This document shows positions 45,869 through 56,670 of a stretch of DNA of 64,000 nucleotides, piece after piece (position 1 is the first letter of the stretch; every line of letters begins with the position of its first letter). The stretch is from contig CM057476.1 in assembly GCA_030035585.1 (NCBI GenBank), positions 25,094,501 through 25,158,500 on the forward strand. Direction: 5' to 3'. The notes below the pieces were generated by a model that was given only the letters and a program-made list of their open reading frames with translations, was not told the origin of the DNA and did not search any database. The position numbers and the translations under genes were made by a program. Source of the DNA: Dugong dugon (taxonomy: Eukaryota > Chordata > Mammalia > Sirenia > Dugongidae).

Positions 45869-46646
45869 TGCATGGTAAGGATCAGCATGAATCCAATCCC
45901 CAAAATGTGGAGATTGATCCAATTCTCATATTCCCACTTCTCCAGCCTCATTGCCAGCTGTCCAAGTGGCACTCTCTCTCTGACCCACAAATTAAAAGGA
46001 CACAGTCCTTCTGATTGCTAAACAGGCAGACACCAGCCACAAGTTTGGGGAGCCTACACAACACCACAACATTCTGACTTGCTGACCACAAATTTGGTGC
46101 TGATTTCCCACTACCCCTTCAGAATGCCAGCTGCAAGCTTGGGCGTCCACTTGGCATGCTTATTTTCTGACCTACTGGCTCCTACTACCTCTTTGGGTAC
46201 AGTAATTAGCTGGAACTAACAGAATTCACAGAGTATACCATACTTACGACTACAAATTTATTATAGCCAAAAAGGATATAAACTAAGAGACATATAGGGC
46301 GAGGTCTGGGAGTGTTATCAATGCAAAGCTTCCATGTCCCTAGGGACTCGCTACCCTCCCGAGAGCAGATGTTCTCAACAACCAGGATGCTTTCCAAATC
46401 CTATTCATGTTCAGGGCTTTTATTGGCCAGTCCTGCATGATAGGATAAATCATGCCTCTGAGCCTAGTTGGTATCAGCCTCACAAGTTAGTCTTTTCTGA
46501 TATGACCGGCCCCCATTGGCCAGAATAAATTCTCAGGTGTGGCCTGGAAATCTCAGACTAAGGTACTCCAATTACTCCAATGGTTACTTCGCTAAAGCCA
46601 AGGACAAAGGCCCCTTACTTAGGGTAAAACTAGGTCTTTTACCACA
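45869..46646 (-). mobile_element. LTR of an ERVL-like family (family uncertain), minus strand
   Basis: About 778 bp between two parts of one ancient L1. Flanks GTGGA and GTGGT suggest a 5-bp target duplication with one change. The outer ends read TG...CA. A TATAGGGCGAGGTCTGGGAG segment and a CTCAGGTGTGGCCTGG segment recur in the element at 53.98-55.29 kb, so both belong to one family. No internal retroviral part is visible. Old fossil LTR. Confidence 0.6.
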
Positions 46647-46744
46647 GTGGTATTAGCATAATGATAAACATAGTAATCAATGAAGCAGAACAAAGAGCCC
46701 AGAAATACACTCAATATATATGGTCAATTGATTTTCAACAAATG

Positions 46745-49437
46745 TTTTTGTTGTTAGGTGCTATCGAGTCAGTTCTGACTCACAGTGACAATATGTACAA
46801 CAGAATAAAACACTGCCCGGGCCTGTGCCATCCTCACAATTGTTGTTATGCTTGAGCCCATCCTTGCAGCTATTGTGTCAGTCCATCTTGTTGAGGGTCA
46901 TTCTCTATTTCGATGATTCTCTATTTTATCAAGCATGATGTCCTTCTCTAGGGACTGGTCTCTCCTGATAACGTGTCCTAAGTGAGACGAATTTTCACCA
47001 TCCTCACTTCTAAGGAGCATTCTGGCTGTACTTCTTCCAAGATAGATTTTTTCCTTATTCAATACTCTTTGCCAACACCACAATTCAAAGTCATCAATTC
47101 TTCAGTCTTCCTTACTCATTGTCCAGCTTTCACATGCATATGAGGCGACTGAAAGTACCATGGCTTAGGTCAGGCGCACTATAGTCCTCAGGGTGACATC
47201 TTTGCTTTTTAACACTTGAAAGAGGTCTTTTGCAGCAGATTTGCCCAATACATCATTGGTTTTCTTCACTGCCGCTTCCATGGACACTGATTGTGAACCC
47301 AAGTAAAACGAAATCCTTCACAACTTCTATCTTTTTTCCGTTTTTCATGATGCTGCTTATTGGTCCAGTTGTGAGTATTTTTGTTTTCTTTACGTTGAGG
47401 TGTAATCCATACTGAAGGCTGTAGTCTTTGATTTTTATCAGTAAGTGCTTCAAATCCTTTTTGCTTTCAGCAAGCAAAGTTGTGTTATCTGTATATCACA
47501 GGTTGTTAACGAGTCTTCCTCCAATCTTGATGCCCTGTTCTTCTTCATGTAGTCCAGCTTCTCAGATTATTTGCTTAGCATACAGATTGAGTAAGTATGG
47601 CAAAAGCATACAACACTGACGCACACTTTTCCTGATTTTACATCACATGGTATCCCCTTGTTCTATTTGAATGACTGCCTCTTTGTCTATGTACAGGTTC
47701 CTCGTGAGCACAATTAAGGGTTCTGGAATTCCCATCCTTCCCAACGTTATCCATGATTTGCCATGATCCACATAGTCAAATGCCTTTGCATAGTCAATAA
47801 AACACAGGTTCACCTCTCTGGTATTCTCTGCTTTCAGCCAAGATCCATCTGACATCAGCAATGATATCCCTCATCCACGTCCTCTTCTGAATCCAGTTTG
47901 AATTTCTGGCAGTTCCCTGTCAACGTACTACTGCAATTATTTTTGAATTATCTTCAGCATAATTTTACTTGCATGTGATATTAATGATATTGCTCAATAA
48001 TTTACCTATTCTGTTGGATTACTTTTCTTTGGAATGGGCCCAGTATGGATCTCTTCTAGTTGGTTAGCCAAGTAGCTGTCTTCCAAATTTACTGGCATAG
48101 ACGAGAGCGCTTCCAGCGCTACATCTGTTTGTTGAAACATCTTAACTGGAATTCTGTCAGCTCCTGGAGTCTTGTTTTTCGCCAGTGTTTTCAGTGTAGC
48201 TTTGACTTCTTCCTTCAATACCACTGGTTCTTGATGATATGCTATTTCCTGAACTGGCTGAATGTTGACTAATTCTTTGGGGACAGTGCTCTGTGTATTC
48301 CTTTCATCTTTTTTTGATGCTTCCTGCATCATTCAATATTTTGCCCACAGAATCCTTCAACATTGCAATTTGAGGCTTGAATTTTTCCTTCAATTCTTTC
48401 AGCTTGAGAAATGCCGAGCGTGTTCTTCCCTTTTGGTTTTCTACCTCTAGGTCTCTGCACATTTCATTATAACACTTTACTTTGTCTTCTCTAGCCGCCC
48501 TGTGAAATCTTCTGTTTAGCTATTTTACTTCATCATTCTTCCATTTGCTTTAGCTACTCTATGTTCAAAAGTAAGTTTCAGAATCTCTTCTGAGATGCAT
48601 TTTGGTCTTTTCCTGTCTTTTTATGACCTTTTGCTTTCTTCACGTATGATGTTCTTGATGTTATTCCAAACTCGTCTGGTCTTTGGTCATTAGTGTTCAA
48701 TGCATCAAATCTATTCTTGAGATGGTCTCTAAATTCAGGTGGAATATAATCAAGGTGATACTTTGGCTCTCGTGGACTTCTTCTAATTTTCTTCAGCTTC
48801 AACTTGAACTTGCATATGAGCAATTGATGGTCTGTTCCACATTTGGCCCCTGGCCTTGTTCTGACTGATGATATTGAGCTTCTCCATCATTTCTTTCCAC
48901 ATATCAACTGTGTATTCCATCCAGTGAGGTTCACATGTATAGTTGCTGTTTATGTTGTTGAAAAAAAGCTATTTGCAATGAAGAAGTCATTGGTCTTGCA
49001 AAATTCTATCATGCAATCTGTGGCACCATTTCTATCACCAAGGCCTTATTTTCCAACCACCTAGCCTTCTTCGTTTCCAACTTCTATATTTCAATCACCA
49101 GTAATTATCAATGCATCTTGATTGCAAGTTTGATCAATTTCAGACTGCATAAGTTGGTAAAAATCTTCAGTTTCTTCATATTTGGCCTTAGTGCTTGGTG
49201 TGTAAATTTAAGGAATAGTCACATTAACTGGTCTTCCTTGTAGGTGTATCAATATTAACCTATCACTGACAGTGTTTTACTTCAGGATAGATCTTGAAAT
49301 GTTCTTTTTGACAATGAATGCGACTCCATTCCTCTTCAATTTTTCATTGCTGGTGTAGCAGACCATATGAGTGCCCAATTCAAAATGGCCAATAGTAATC
49401 CATTTCAACCAACATCTTTACGTTGAAATAAAGATTA
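46745..49437 (-). mobile_element. RTE LINE, minus strand, ~2.69 kb
   Basis: Nearly full-length RTE in reverse orientation with target duplication CAACAAATG (46736-46744 and 49438-49446), inserted in an ancient L1. Translation of the minus strand gives, in broken frames, LAESKKDLKHLLIKIKDYS (about 47420-47477), DYAKAFDYVDHGKSW (about 47756-47800) and AKNKTPGADRIPVKMFQ (about 48135-48185) of the reverse transcriptase. Numerous stops and frameshifts; not functional. Confidence 0.9.
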
Positions 49438-50659
49438 CAACAAATGGGTAAAGGAAAAGTCTTTTCAATAACTGGGAACACAACAACTGGATATCCATAT
49501 GCAAAAAAATGAACCTTGATCCTTAACTCATACATACACGAAAAGTAATCTGAAATGGATCATAGATCTAAACGTAAAATCTAGTTTCAAAACTTCTAGA
49601 AGAAAACATAGTAAAATACAATCTTTTTGACTTTGATTCTTAGGGCACAAAAAGCATGAACTATAAAAAATTGTAAGCTAGACTTCATCAGAATTGAAAA
49701 TTTTGCTGTTTGAAAGATACTTAGAAAATAAAAAGTAAGGCACTGACTGAGAAAAAATATTTGTAACACATACATCTGGCAAAGGATTTATATCCAGGAT
49801 ATATAAAGAACTTTACAACTCAATAAGACACACCAATTTAGAAGTGGGCAAAAGATTTAAACCGACACTTCACAGAAGAACATGTACAAATGACTAATAA
49901 GCCGTGAAAAACTGTTCAACATCATTAATATTCAGAGAAATGCAAATTGATCTACAATGAGATAACACTACACATCCACTAGAATGGCCAAAATATGTTA
50001 ATGGGGATGTGGAGTAAATGGAACTCTCATGCATTGCTGGTGCGAATGGAAAACTATAAAGCTACTTTGCAAATCTGTTTGGCAGTTTCTCCTAGAGGTA
50101 AAAGTGCACTTATCTTGTAATCCAAGAGAAATTTTCCCAAGAAGTGGAAACATATATCCATAGAAAGACTTGTAACTCAAATATTCATAGAAGTTTTATT
50201 TATAATGGACAAAACTGGAAACAACTTGAATGCCCATCAAAAGGTAAATGGATAAAAAAATTTGGTATACGCACACAAAGGAATACCACTCAACAATGAA
50301 AAGGATTGAACTACTGATACACACAAAAACACTGATGACTCTCAAAAACATTATGCTGAGTAAAAGAAGCTAGATACAATGATTCAGTGACAGGAAACTC
50401 TAGAAAACAGAAGTCTAATTTACAGTCACAGAAAGCAGTTCAGTGCCTGCCTGGGGCTGTAAAGTGTAGGGGGATTAAAAGCAAAGGGGCACAATGATAT
50501 CTTTTAGAGTAAGGGAAATGTCATATATCTTGATGGTGAGTATTACCAGGTATATTCACTGGACAAAACTCTTCAAACTTTACACTTAAAATGGGTACAT
50601 TTAATTGTATGTAAATTCTATCTCGGTAAAGTTGATTACCATCTTGTGCACATTAGATG

Positions 50660-50815
50660 ACATCATAAAGAAGGTTTCTCCTCTATAAAACAGGGGTGAT
50701 AATAGTATTTACCGCATATGTTGCTGTGATGATTAAAAAAGTTAGGGTTAGAATTAGTTCATGTGAAACATTTAGGGCTTGGCATATAATAAAATCTTCT
50801 TAAATGTTAGTGAGA
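50660..50815 (+). mobile_element. MIR-like SINE
   Basis: TCCTCTATAAAACAGGGGTG, AATAGTATTTACCGCATATG, TGATGATTAAA and a GGGCTTGGCATATAATAAAA end follow MIR order. Diverged. Confidence 0.7.
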
Positions 50816-50881
50816 GATACATTTTTTTAATTAAAAACTAAGTAACTGAACAACAGAATCACTATAAACCAACTGTGGTTT

Positions 50882-51022
50882 ACAGTGTTCTCAACTGGGG
50901 GCAATTTTGCCCTTTAATGTCTGGAGACATTTTTGATACTGCTAAACATCCTAAAATGCACAAAACAGCCGCCCATAACAAAGAATTATCTGGCCCCAAG
51001 TTATGGAAGTTCAGAAACCCTG
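50882..51022 (+). mobile_element. MER5-like non-autonomous hAT DNA transposon
   Basis: ACAGTGTTCTCAACTGGGGG, CAATTTTGCC, AATGTCTGGAGACATTTTTG, GCTAAACATCCTAAAATGCA and CAAAGAATTATCTGGCCCC match the MER5/Charlie-type consensus, ending AAACCCTG. An internal portion is deleted. Non-coding. Confidence 0.75.
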
Positions 51023-51149
51023 CCATAAGCAAAATGACAAAACAATCCACAGACAGAGTAGAAATATTTAAAGTTCTCATAATCAACATAGAATTTAAAT
51101 CTAGAATGTTATATTTCTCCTAAAAATAGAAAAAACATAGAAAAATGTG

Positions 51150-51560
51150 CAAAGAATAAGAACAGGCAAAGTATAAGAACATGGCCAGTAAACCTATGAT
51201 AATGGAAATGTAAATTGAATACATGAAATAGCATTTTAAAACAGTAACCTGGCAAAATTTTAAAATCCTGACAATATGAAATGTTGGTAAGGATACAGAG
51301 GAACAGCAATTCCATATTATGCACTGCAGGTGGAAGGATAAAATCATTATAACTATATATGGATACATATATGAATGCATATATACATATACACATTCTT
51401 ATTCATGCATTAGAACGATGAATAGTCATTTATGATAGTGGTTACCTCTAGGGACGGTGGGAGGGAAGGAAAGGGAGGAATATAATTACGACTTAATTTA
51501 AATTACTGTTTCTACTCCGGAAGTGTATGCTTTTAAATGGTTCCCAATCACTTAACACCC
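51150..51560 (+). mobile_element. Probable ancient L1 3' end
   Basis: Phrases such as GAAATGTTGGTAAGGATACA and GTGGTTACCTCTAGGGACGG resemble the terminal ORF2/3' UTR of old L1s. Boundaries are vague. Confidence 0.45.
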
Positions 51561-51589
51561 ACTATTACATATTAGGTAATGTGTAAGAT

Positions 51590-51790
51590 AGGTGCTTTGT
51601 ATACTTCATATCTTTTATTCTTCACAACAAATCTATGCTGTAAATATTAGTAGTCTCCTTTCACAGATGAGTAAATTGTGTTTCTGAGAGATTCAGTTAC
51701 TTACTCAAGGTACACAACGAGCAAGTGGCAGAGTCAGGATACAAGCCCAGATCTTTCTACTCCAAACCCCAATCCTGTCTCTCCCACAAT
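51590..51790 (+). mobile_element. MIR-like SINE
   Basis: TTCACAGATGAGTAAATTG, TTACTCAAGGTACACAACGA, GCAAGTGGCAGAGTCAGGAT and AAGCCCAGATCTTTCTACTC correspond to the MIR core and 3' region. Confidence 0.8.
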
Positions 51791-52132
51791 GGTACAACAC
51801 GTCCTGATATTTGACAAAATAAAAGCATTCTTGGGAATATTTCTAGTTTTCATAGAAATATTCACAATCAAGATGTTTCTGGAATGGAAAGAAGATATTT
51901 AAAAATGGATAGCAAAATGAAGAGTAAACAAAGCAAAAAAAAAATTACAGATCTCTCTTCCCCAAAAGTGTACATAAACATGAAATTACATGTATAATTT
52001 CTATGACTCATTAACTCCCCCAAAGTGCCACCTTTAGATCCCACATTAAGGACCCCTGCTTTAGGGGAGAAAAAAAAAAAGACCGAGGCCAAGTTCAACG
52101 ACAATATTTAAAGGACCGTTTACCTAATATTT

Positions 52133-52288
52133 AAGGTGGTGTAGTGGTTAAGAGCTACGGCTGCTAACCAAAAGGTCAGCAGTTCGAATCCACCAGCCTC
52201 TCCTTGGAAACCCTACAGGGCAGTTCTACTCTGTCCCTATAGGGTCGCTTTGAGTTGGAATAGACTCAGTGGCAGTCGGTTGGGTTTG
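52133..52288 (+). mobile_element. AfroSINE, short form
   Basis: AAGGTGGTGTAGTGGTTAAG through ATAGACTCAGTGGCAGTCGG. AATATTTA is found before and after it. Contains a good B-box-like CAGTTCGAATCC. Confidence 0.85.
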
Positions 52289-52301
52289 AATATTTAAAAA
52301 G

Positions 52302-52682
52302 GAGCCCTGGTGGCACAATGGTTAAGCACTGGGTTCCTAACCAAAAGGTTGGCGGTTTAAACCCACCAGCAGCTCCATGAGAAAAAAGACCTGGTGAACT
52401 GCTCCCATAAAATATTTGTCCCAGTTGCCAATGAGTCGATTCTGACTCAGAGCAATCCTGTAGGACAGAGCAGAACTGCTCCACAGGGTATCACCAGGTC
52501 TTTGTCCCATGGAGTGCCTGGTTCAAACCACTGGTCTTTGGGTTGGCAGCCAAGCACTTAACCACTGAGCCACCAGGGCTCCTCATAAAAGATTATAGCC
52601 TAAGAAACCCTATGGGGCAGTTCTTCTCTGTCCTAAAGGGTCACTGTGAGTTAGAACTGACTCCACAGCACACAGCAACAAT
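52302..52682 (+). mobile_element. AfroSINE interrupted by an opposite-strand AfroSINE
   Basis: The outer copy begins GGAGCCCTGGTGGCACAATG, is broken after CCCATAAAA (52412), and resumes with CATAAAAGATTATAGCC (52584) to ACTCCACAGCACACAGCAAC. The inner copy is 52413-52583. CATAAAA is the target duplication. Confidence 0.88.
52413..52583 (-). mobile_element. Inner AfroSINE, minus strand
   Basis: CCCAGTTGCCAATGAGTCG at the 3' end through TTAACCACTGAGCCACCAGG and GCTCCTC at the head. Flanked by CATAAAA (52406-52412 and 52584-52590), within the middle of the outer SINE. Confidence 0.88.
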
Positions 52683-52689
52683 ATTCACA

Positions 52690-53975
52690 GGTTCTTGGTT
52701 GACAGTTGTACTACAGTGTATAAAGTGCTCCACTCTACTCACTCATGTTCAGAATCTTTTTGTTTGCCTTAGTAAAATTTACCACTATTATTACTGCAAT
52801 GAGCAGAGACTTTTTTTGTTCCAGAGCTACACATAAGGGGAGTAATGAGACTGGTGGCTATATGAGGCTTGTAGAATTAAATTCAATTGGACATCCTGAG
52901 TGTAAAGATTACCTTTGTTGAGGGTTGAAAGTTCGAACAAGGGACAAAAAACTTTAGACTTAAAAAGAGATTGTCTTTTCTATATCCAGAGACAATTACT
53001 AATATGTTATATATTTACAAAAATGTACCAGAGGAGTCAACATTTTTAGCTGTAATACAAGAAAATGCCACACAATGGAGATACTAATCCATTAGTCTTT
53101 TTTCATTTGTATCGTCTTTTTCTTTATATGACCTTCTTTATCATTTTCAGCTCTTAGTTTGTGTCTTTCCTACTCTCCAATTTCTTCATAGTTCCCTGTC
53201 ATTTTGTCATTTTTATCCTGTAAGTAAACACAGTGTCAATTAAAATATACCTTTTATTTAATTTAGTAATATAAATTCATGTTTTCTACCAATCTAGCTA
53301 ATTTTGAATGAGGATGTTCACTCTCTCAATAAACACATTTAAACTGGTTAGTTTCTTAATCTAGCCTTATGGTTCTCAATTGAGTTTTTAAATATAAATC
53401 ATTTTAAGTTAATGATTCATATTAATCATCCAGCACATTGTCTCTCCATTTATTTTACAAACATTTTGAGTACTAACTGTGAGCAGAACTGTGCTATGCA
53501 GACAATGGAATCAGTGAACACTTCATAGGAAGACTTCAAAAGTTAGAGAAATGCTCCAAAACATCCGAATTTTTCTTAATGCCTGATAAAGTCTCTCCAC
53601 AAATTTATCCACAATATTATGAAAACCGTATTTTCAGCCTGCATAACATTTTGGGAGAAATTATGACAAACTCACTACTTATTATATAAATTTGTCACTT
53701 ATCTTAATAACATCACCTCCTTCAACCTTAAAGTACATCCCCTAATTCTAATATTCAGGGGTAACACATTAAAGTCTGTCATTTCACTATTATTTAAATA
53801 GAGTCTAAATTTTGACCATAATCCCCCTTTCCAAAATTGGAACAACTACTTGTCTTAACGATGTCTGCATACTTCAACTTTATTTTTACCTAGAAAAAAG
53901 CCAGTGTACTGTAAAGACCAGACTCTGAACTTCTTAAAGCCTGGCACTAGGAAATCAAGTGTCATCTTTTATACC
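52690..53975. other. AT-rich intergenic DNA without recognised genes
   Basis: No coding frame of note. A fragment near 53450-53530 (GAGTACTAACTGTGAGCAG, CTGTGCTATGCAGACAATGG) is likely an old MIR/L2 piece. The rest is unassigned. Confidence 0.5.
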
Positions 53976-53979
53976 AAAT

Positions 53980-55293
53980 GTGTTCATCAATCCAAATCAA
54001 GTTATTATCAATTCTGTTCCACTTCTGTTCGGACACCAGCTGCACAAGCAGCACTTCTTCCTCTGACCCTAACCAACTGGAGCTAGGTCCAGCCTCACTA
54101 GTCAAAGTGCACAGTCTTCCATACTGCCAAGTCAGCCAAAACCTCAGATGCCAGCCACAAGCTTGGAGTCCCCATGACCCCATTACTTCTGACCTGATGC
54201 CCACAAATTTGGGAGTTTCCCAATGCCCCCTAAGGATGCCAGCCTTAAGCCCATGGCCCCCTCACTTCTGAACTGTTGGCTCCCATTACTCTCTTGAGTT
54301 AGATAATTCACTACAACTCACAGGAAGTCCTACACTTAAGAATACAGTTTTATTCTCCCAAAAATTATACAAATGAAGGGACACATAAGCCAAGGTCTGG
54401 GAGGGTTCCCATTGTGGAACTCCAACGCTACCTGTGATGGTTAAGATTGTGTGTCAGCTTGGGCTGGGCCATGATTCTCAGTGTTTTGTCAGTCATATAA
54501 TGTTGTGGTCCCTTCCCTGTTGAGATCTGATATGTGATTACCCCATGATGGGATCTGCTTTGAGTAGTCAATCAGTTGAAAGGGAGTTTCCTTGGGCATG
54601 TGGCCTACATGGAGTATGAGCAGACTTTCAAGTAGGGCTCAGGGGCTTTTGCTCATTCTGGATCCTGCAGCTGGCTCCTGTTTGTCTCACCTCCAATTCT
54701 TGGGACTTGAGCTAGCAACTTACTTGCAGTCTTGCCTGCCGATCTTCCAATTCATCGATCTTCACAGCCTGTGAGCAACAGCCCTGCTCTCCAACCTGTG
54801 GATCTTGGGTTCACCAGCCCCTTCAGCTATGTGAATCAGGAGAAGCCTCTATCTTGACCCACGGACTTGGGATGTTCCAGCTTCTACAACCTCGTGAGCC
54901 ATTTCCTTGATATAAATCTCTCTCTATATATACACTTTACTGGTTTTGCTTCTCTAGAGAAGTCAGCCTAAGACACTACCCTTCCACATGCCTTGGCTTT
55001 CACAACCAGGAAGCCCACGTAACTTCCACATCAAGAACCTTTACTGGGGCCCCATTCCATAGCCATGATTGATTGACTTCATGTCCCCCTCCTCTAAGGT
55101 TGCCTGACATGGCTAGGTGCTTTTTCTGGCCTGGCCAGCTGCCACCCAAGAGGCACCTTATTCAAATAAACCCTCAGGTGTAGTCCAGGGGCCTCCTCAA
55201 TGACACTTCTATCCCTGCATTTTAGAGGCTCTCTGTCAGGAATCAAGGACAAAGATCAAATTCTTTTAGGAAAATTAAATTCTTTACCGCACA
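53980..55293 (-). mobile_element. ERVL-like LTR (same family as 45.87 kb), interrupted by a solo LTR
   Basis: Left part about 53980-54432, right part 54981-55293. Shares the GGTCTGGGAGGGTTCCC region and the CTCAGGTGTAGTCCAGGGG region with the LTR at 45869. The minus-strand start reads TGTGCGG at 55293. No internal region is visible. The left boundary is approximate. Old fossil. Confidence 0.55.
54433..54975 (+). mobile_element. Solo LTR, ERVL/MLT2-like, inside another LTR
   Basis: 543 bp starting TGTGATGGTTAAG and ending TAAGACA, with target duplication CTACC (54428-54432 and 54976-54980). Clearly the same family as 31701-32262. No internal region. It is younger than the LTR it interrupts. 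Confidence 0.78.
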
Positions 55294-55377
55294 TGATTGA
55301 AACTTGGCTCTGCCAAAAAGGGATTTTTGCACAGATTACTTGCCTTGGCTGTCTGAATGTCACTCCTCCCTTTTCTA

Positions 55378-55664
55378 AGGAGCCCTGCTGGCACAGTGGT
55401 TATGCTAACCTAAACCTACACCTGAATGTCTGCTAACCTAAAGGTTGGCAGTTTGAACTCACCCAGCGGCTCCGTGGGAGAAAGACCTGGGAATCTGCTC
55501 CTGTAAAGGTTCGAAACAAAAAACCAAACCCGTTGCCGGCAAGTCAATTCTGACTCATAGAGACTGTAAAGACGACAGCCTAGGAAACCCTATGTGTCAG
55601 TTCTACTCTGTCACATGGGTTGCTATGAGTTGGAATCAACTCAATGACACTTAATAACAACAAC
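55378..55664 (+). mobile_element. AfroSINE interrupted by a short opposite-strand AfroSINE end
   Basis: GGAGCCCTGCTGGCACAGTG to GAATCAACTCAATGACAC and AACAACAACAA. After CTGTAAAG (55501-55508) comes 55 bases (55509-55563) reading CCAAACCCGTTGCCGGCAAG and TTCTGACTCATAG, i.e. a minus-strand AfroSINE 3' end. CTGTAAAG then repeats (55564-55571) and the outer SINE resumes. The head has an extra ~20-base partial repeat of CTAACCTAA. Confidence 0.85.
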
Positions 55665-55669
55665 AAAGC

Positions 55670-56330
55670 ATACTAATATACCTATCTCATAATGCTGTTT
55701 TAAGGATTAAATGAGAAAAAGCATCTCCATTACCTACCATAGCACTTGGCATAAAACAGGTATCCAATCAGGGGGAGCTACTCCCAGCTTCTAAGCTCCC
55801 TGAAAGTAAGGACCTGTATTTCCTTGAATTCCACCTTCACGGTAACTAGCATAATGCTTCATACATAGCAGAAACCCAATGAAAGCCAGGCACTGCCTTA
55901 GGAGGAAGTTTCTAGTTTTTTGGTAAATAATATTTCACTTTTATTACTTTCCTGAGGTAACCTTAAATCCACAGGGTATATTCCAGGATCAGATATATCA
56001 TGGGTTTATATTAAAGTGTCTTAATCATATTTTTGTTCTCTTAATAACGTTTCAACAGCTTCCCCTGGGTCTTAGAATAAGATTCAAATTCTTTACTATG
56101 GCCTCCATGATCTAGTTGGCCCCAGATAATGTCCCCCTGTCCCCCCTCACACTTAGGATGTTTTCTAGTCACACAGGCCCTCTAGCTGTACCTAAAATGT
56201 TTCCAGCTTAATCCAACCTCAGAGCCTCTACCCTATCATTTCACAGGGTGGGTTACTTATAACATTCAACTCAAACATGGCTTCTTAAGTGAGCCCTTCT
56301 CTAAAAACCAGACGGGTGATTAATATGAAT
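55670..56330 (+). mobile_element. MIR and L2 fragments
   Basis: A MIR-like piece (ACCTATCTCATAATGCTG, TAAGGATTAAATGAG; about 55680-55765), an L2 3'-like piece (AAGCTCCCTGAAAGTAAGG to CCCAATGAA; about 55790-55885) and a longer L2 body (ACTATGGCCTCCATGATCTA; about 56045-56310). All highly diverged and non-coding. Confidence 0.65.
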
Positions 56331-56466
56331 TCACTACTTCTGTGGTGGGAGGATGCTAGCAGGTCTGGGCACACAGGAAGCTTCAAAGGTGCTGGTATGC
56401 TCTGTTTCTTAAGCTGGGTTGTGCATACCTGGCATTGGTTATATTATTGTTTCTTAAACTGTACAT

Positions 56467-56670
56467 AACCCATACTCATTGCCGTCAAGTCAATTCTGAC
56501 TTGTAGCGACCCTATAGAACAGAGTAGAACTGTCCATAGGGTTTCTAAGGCTGTACATCTTTATGGGAGCAGACTGCCACATCTTTTTCCAGTAAAGCGG
56601 TTGGTGGGTTCGAGTCGCTGACATTTTGGTTAGCAGCCGAATGCTTAACCACTGCACCACCAGGGCTCCT
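56467..56670 (-). mobile_element. AfroSINE, minus strand, full length
   Basis: CATTGCCGTCAAGTCAATTC, CGACCCTATAGAACAGAGTA, CAGACTGCCACATCTTTTTC and TTAACCACTGCACCACCAGG then GCTCCT. It abuts the MLT1-like LTR. Confidence 0.88.

Larger units (their letters stand above)
44640..50640 (+). mobile_element. Ancient L1 ORF2 with AfroSINE, LTR and RTE nested in it
   Basis: Endonuclease-like piece (about 44740-44960), linker (about 45140-45300), KYLRINI-like and VGGIKLPDFKTYYKATVMKT-like pieces (45517-45868), a short piece 46652-46735, and the 3' third of ORF2 (49447 to about 50300) with 3' UTR to about 50640. Each piece continues the previous one, so they form one old L1 with internal deletions. Nested elements lie at 45361-45516, 45869-46646 and 46745-49437. 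Confidence 0.75.
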
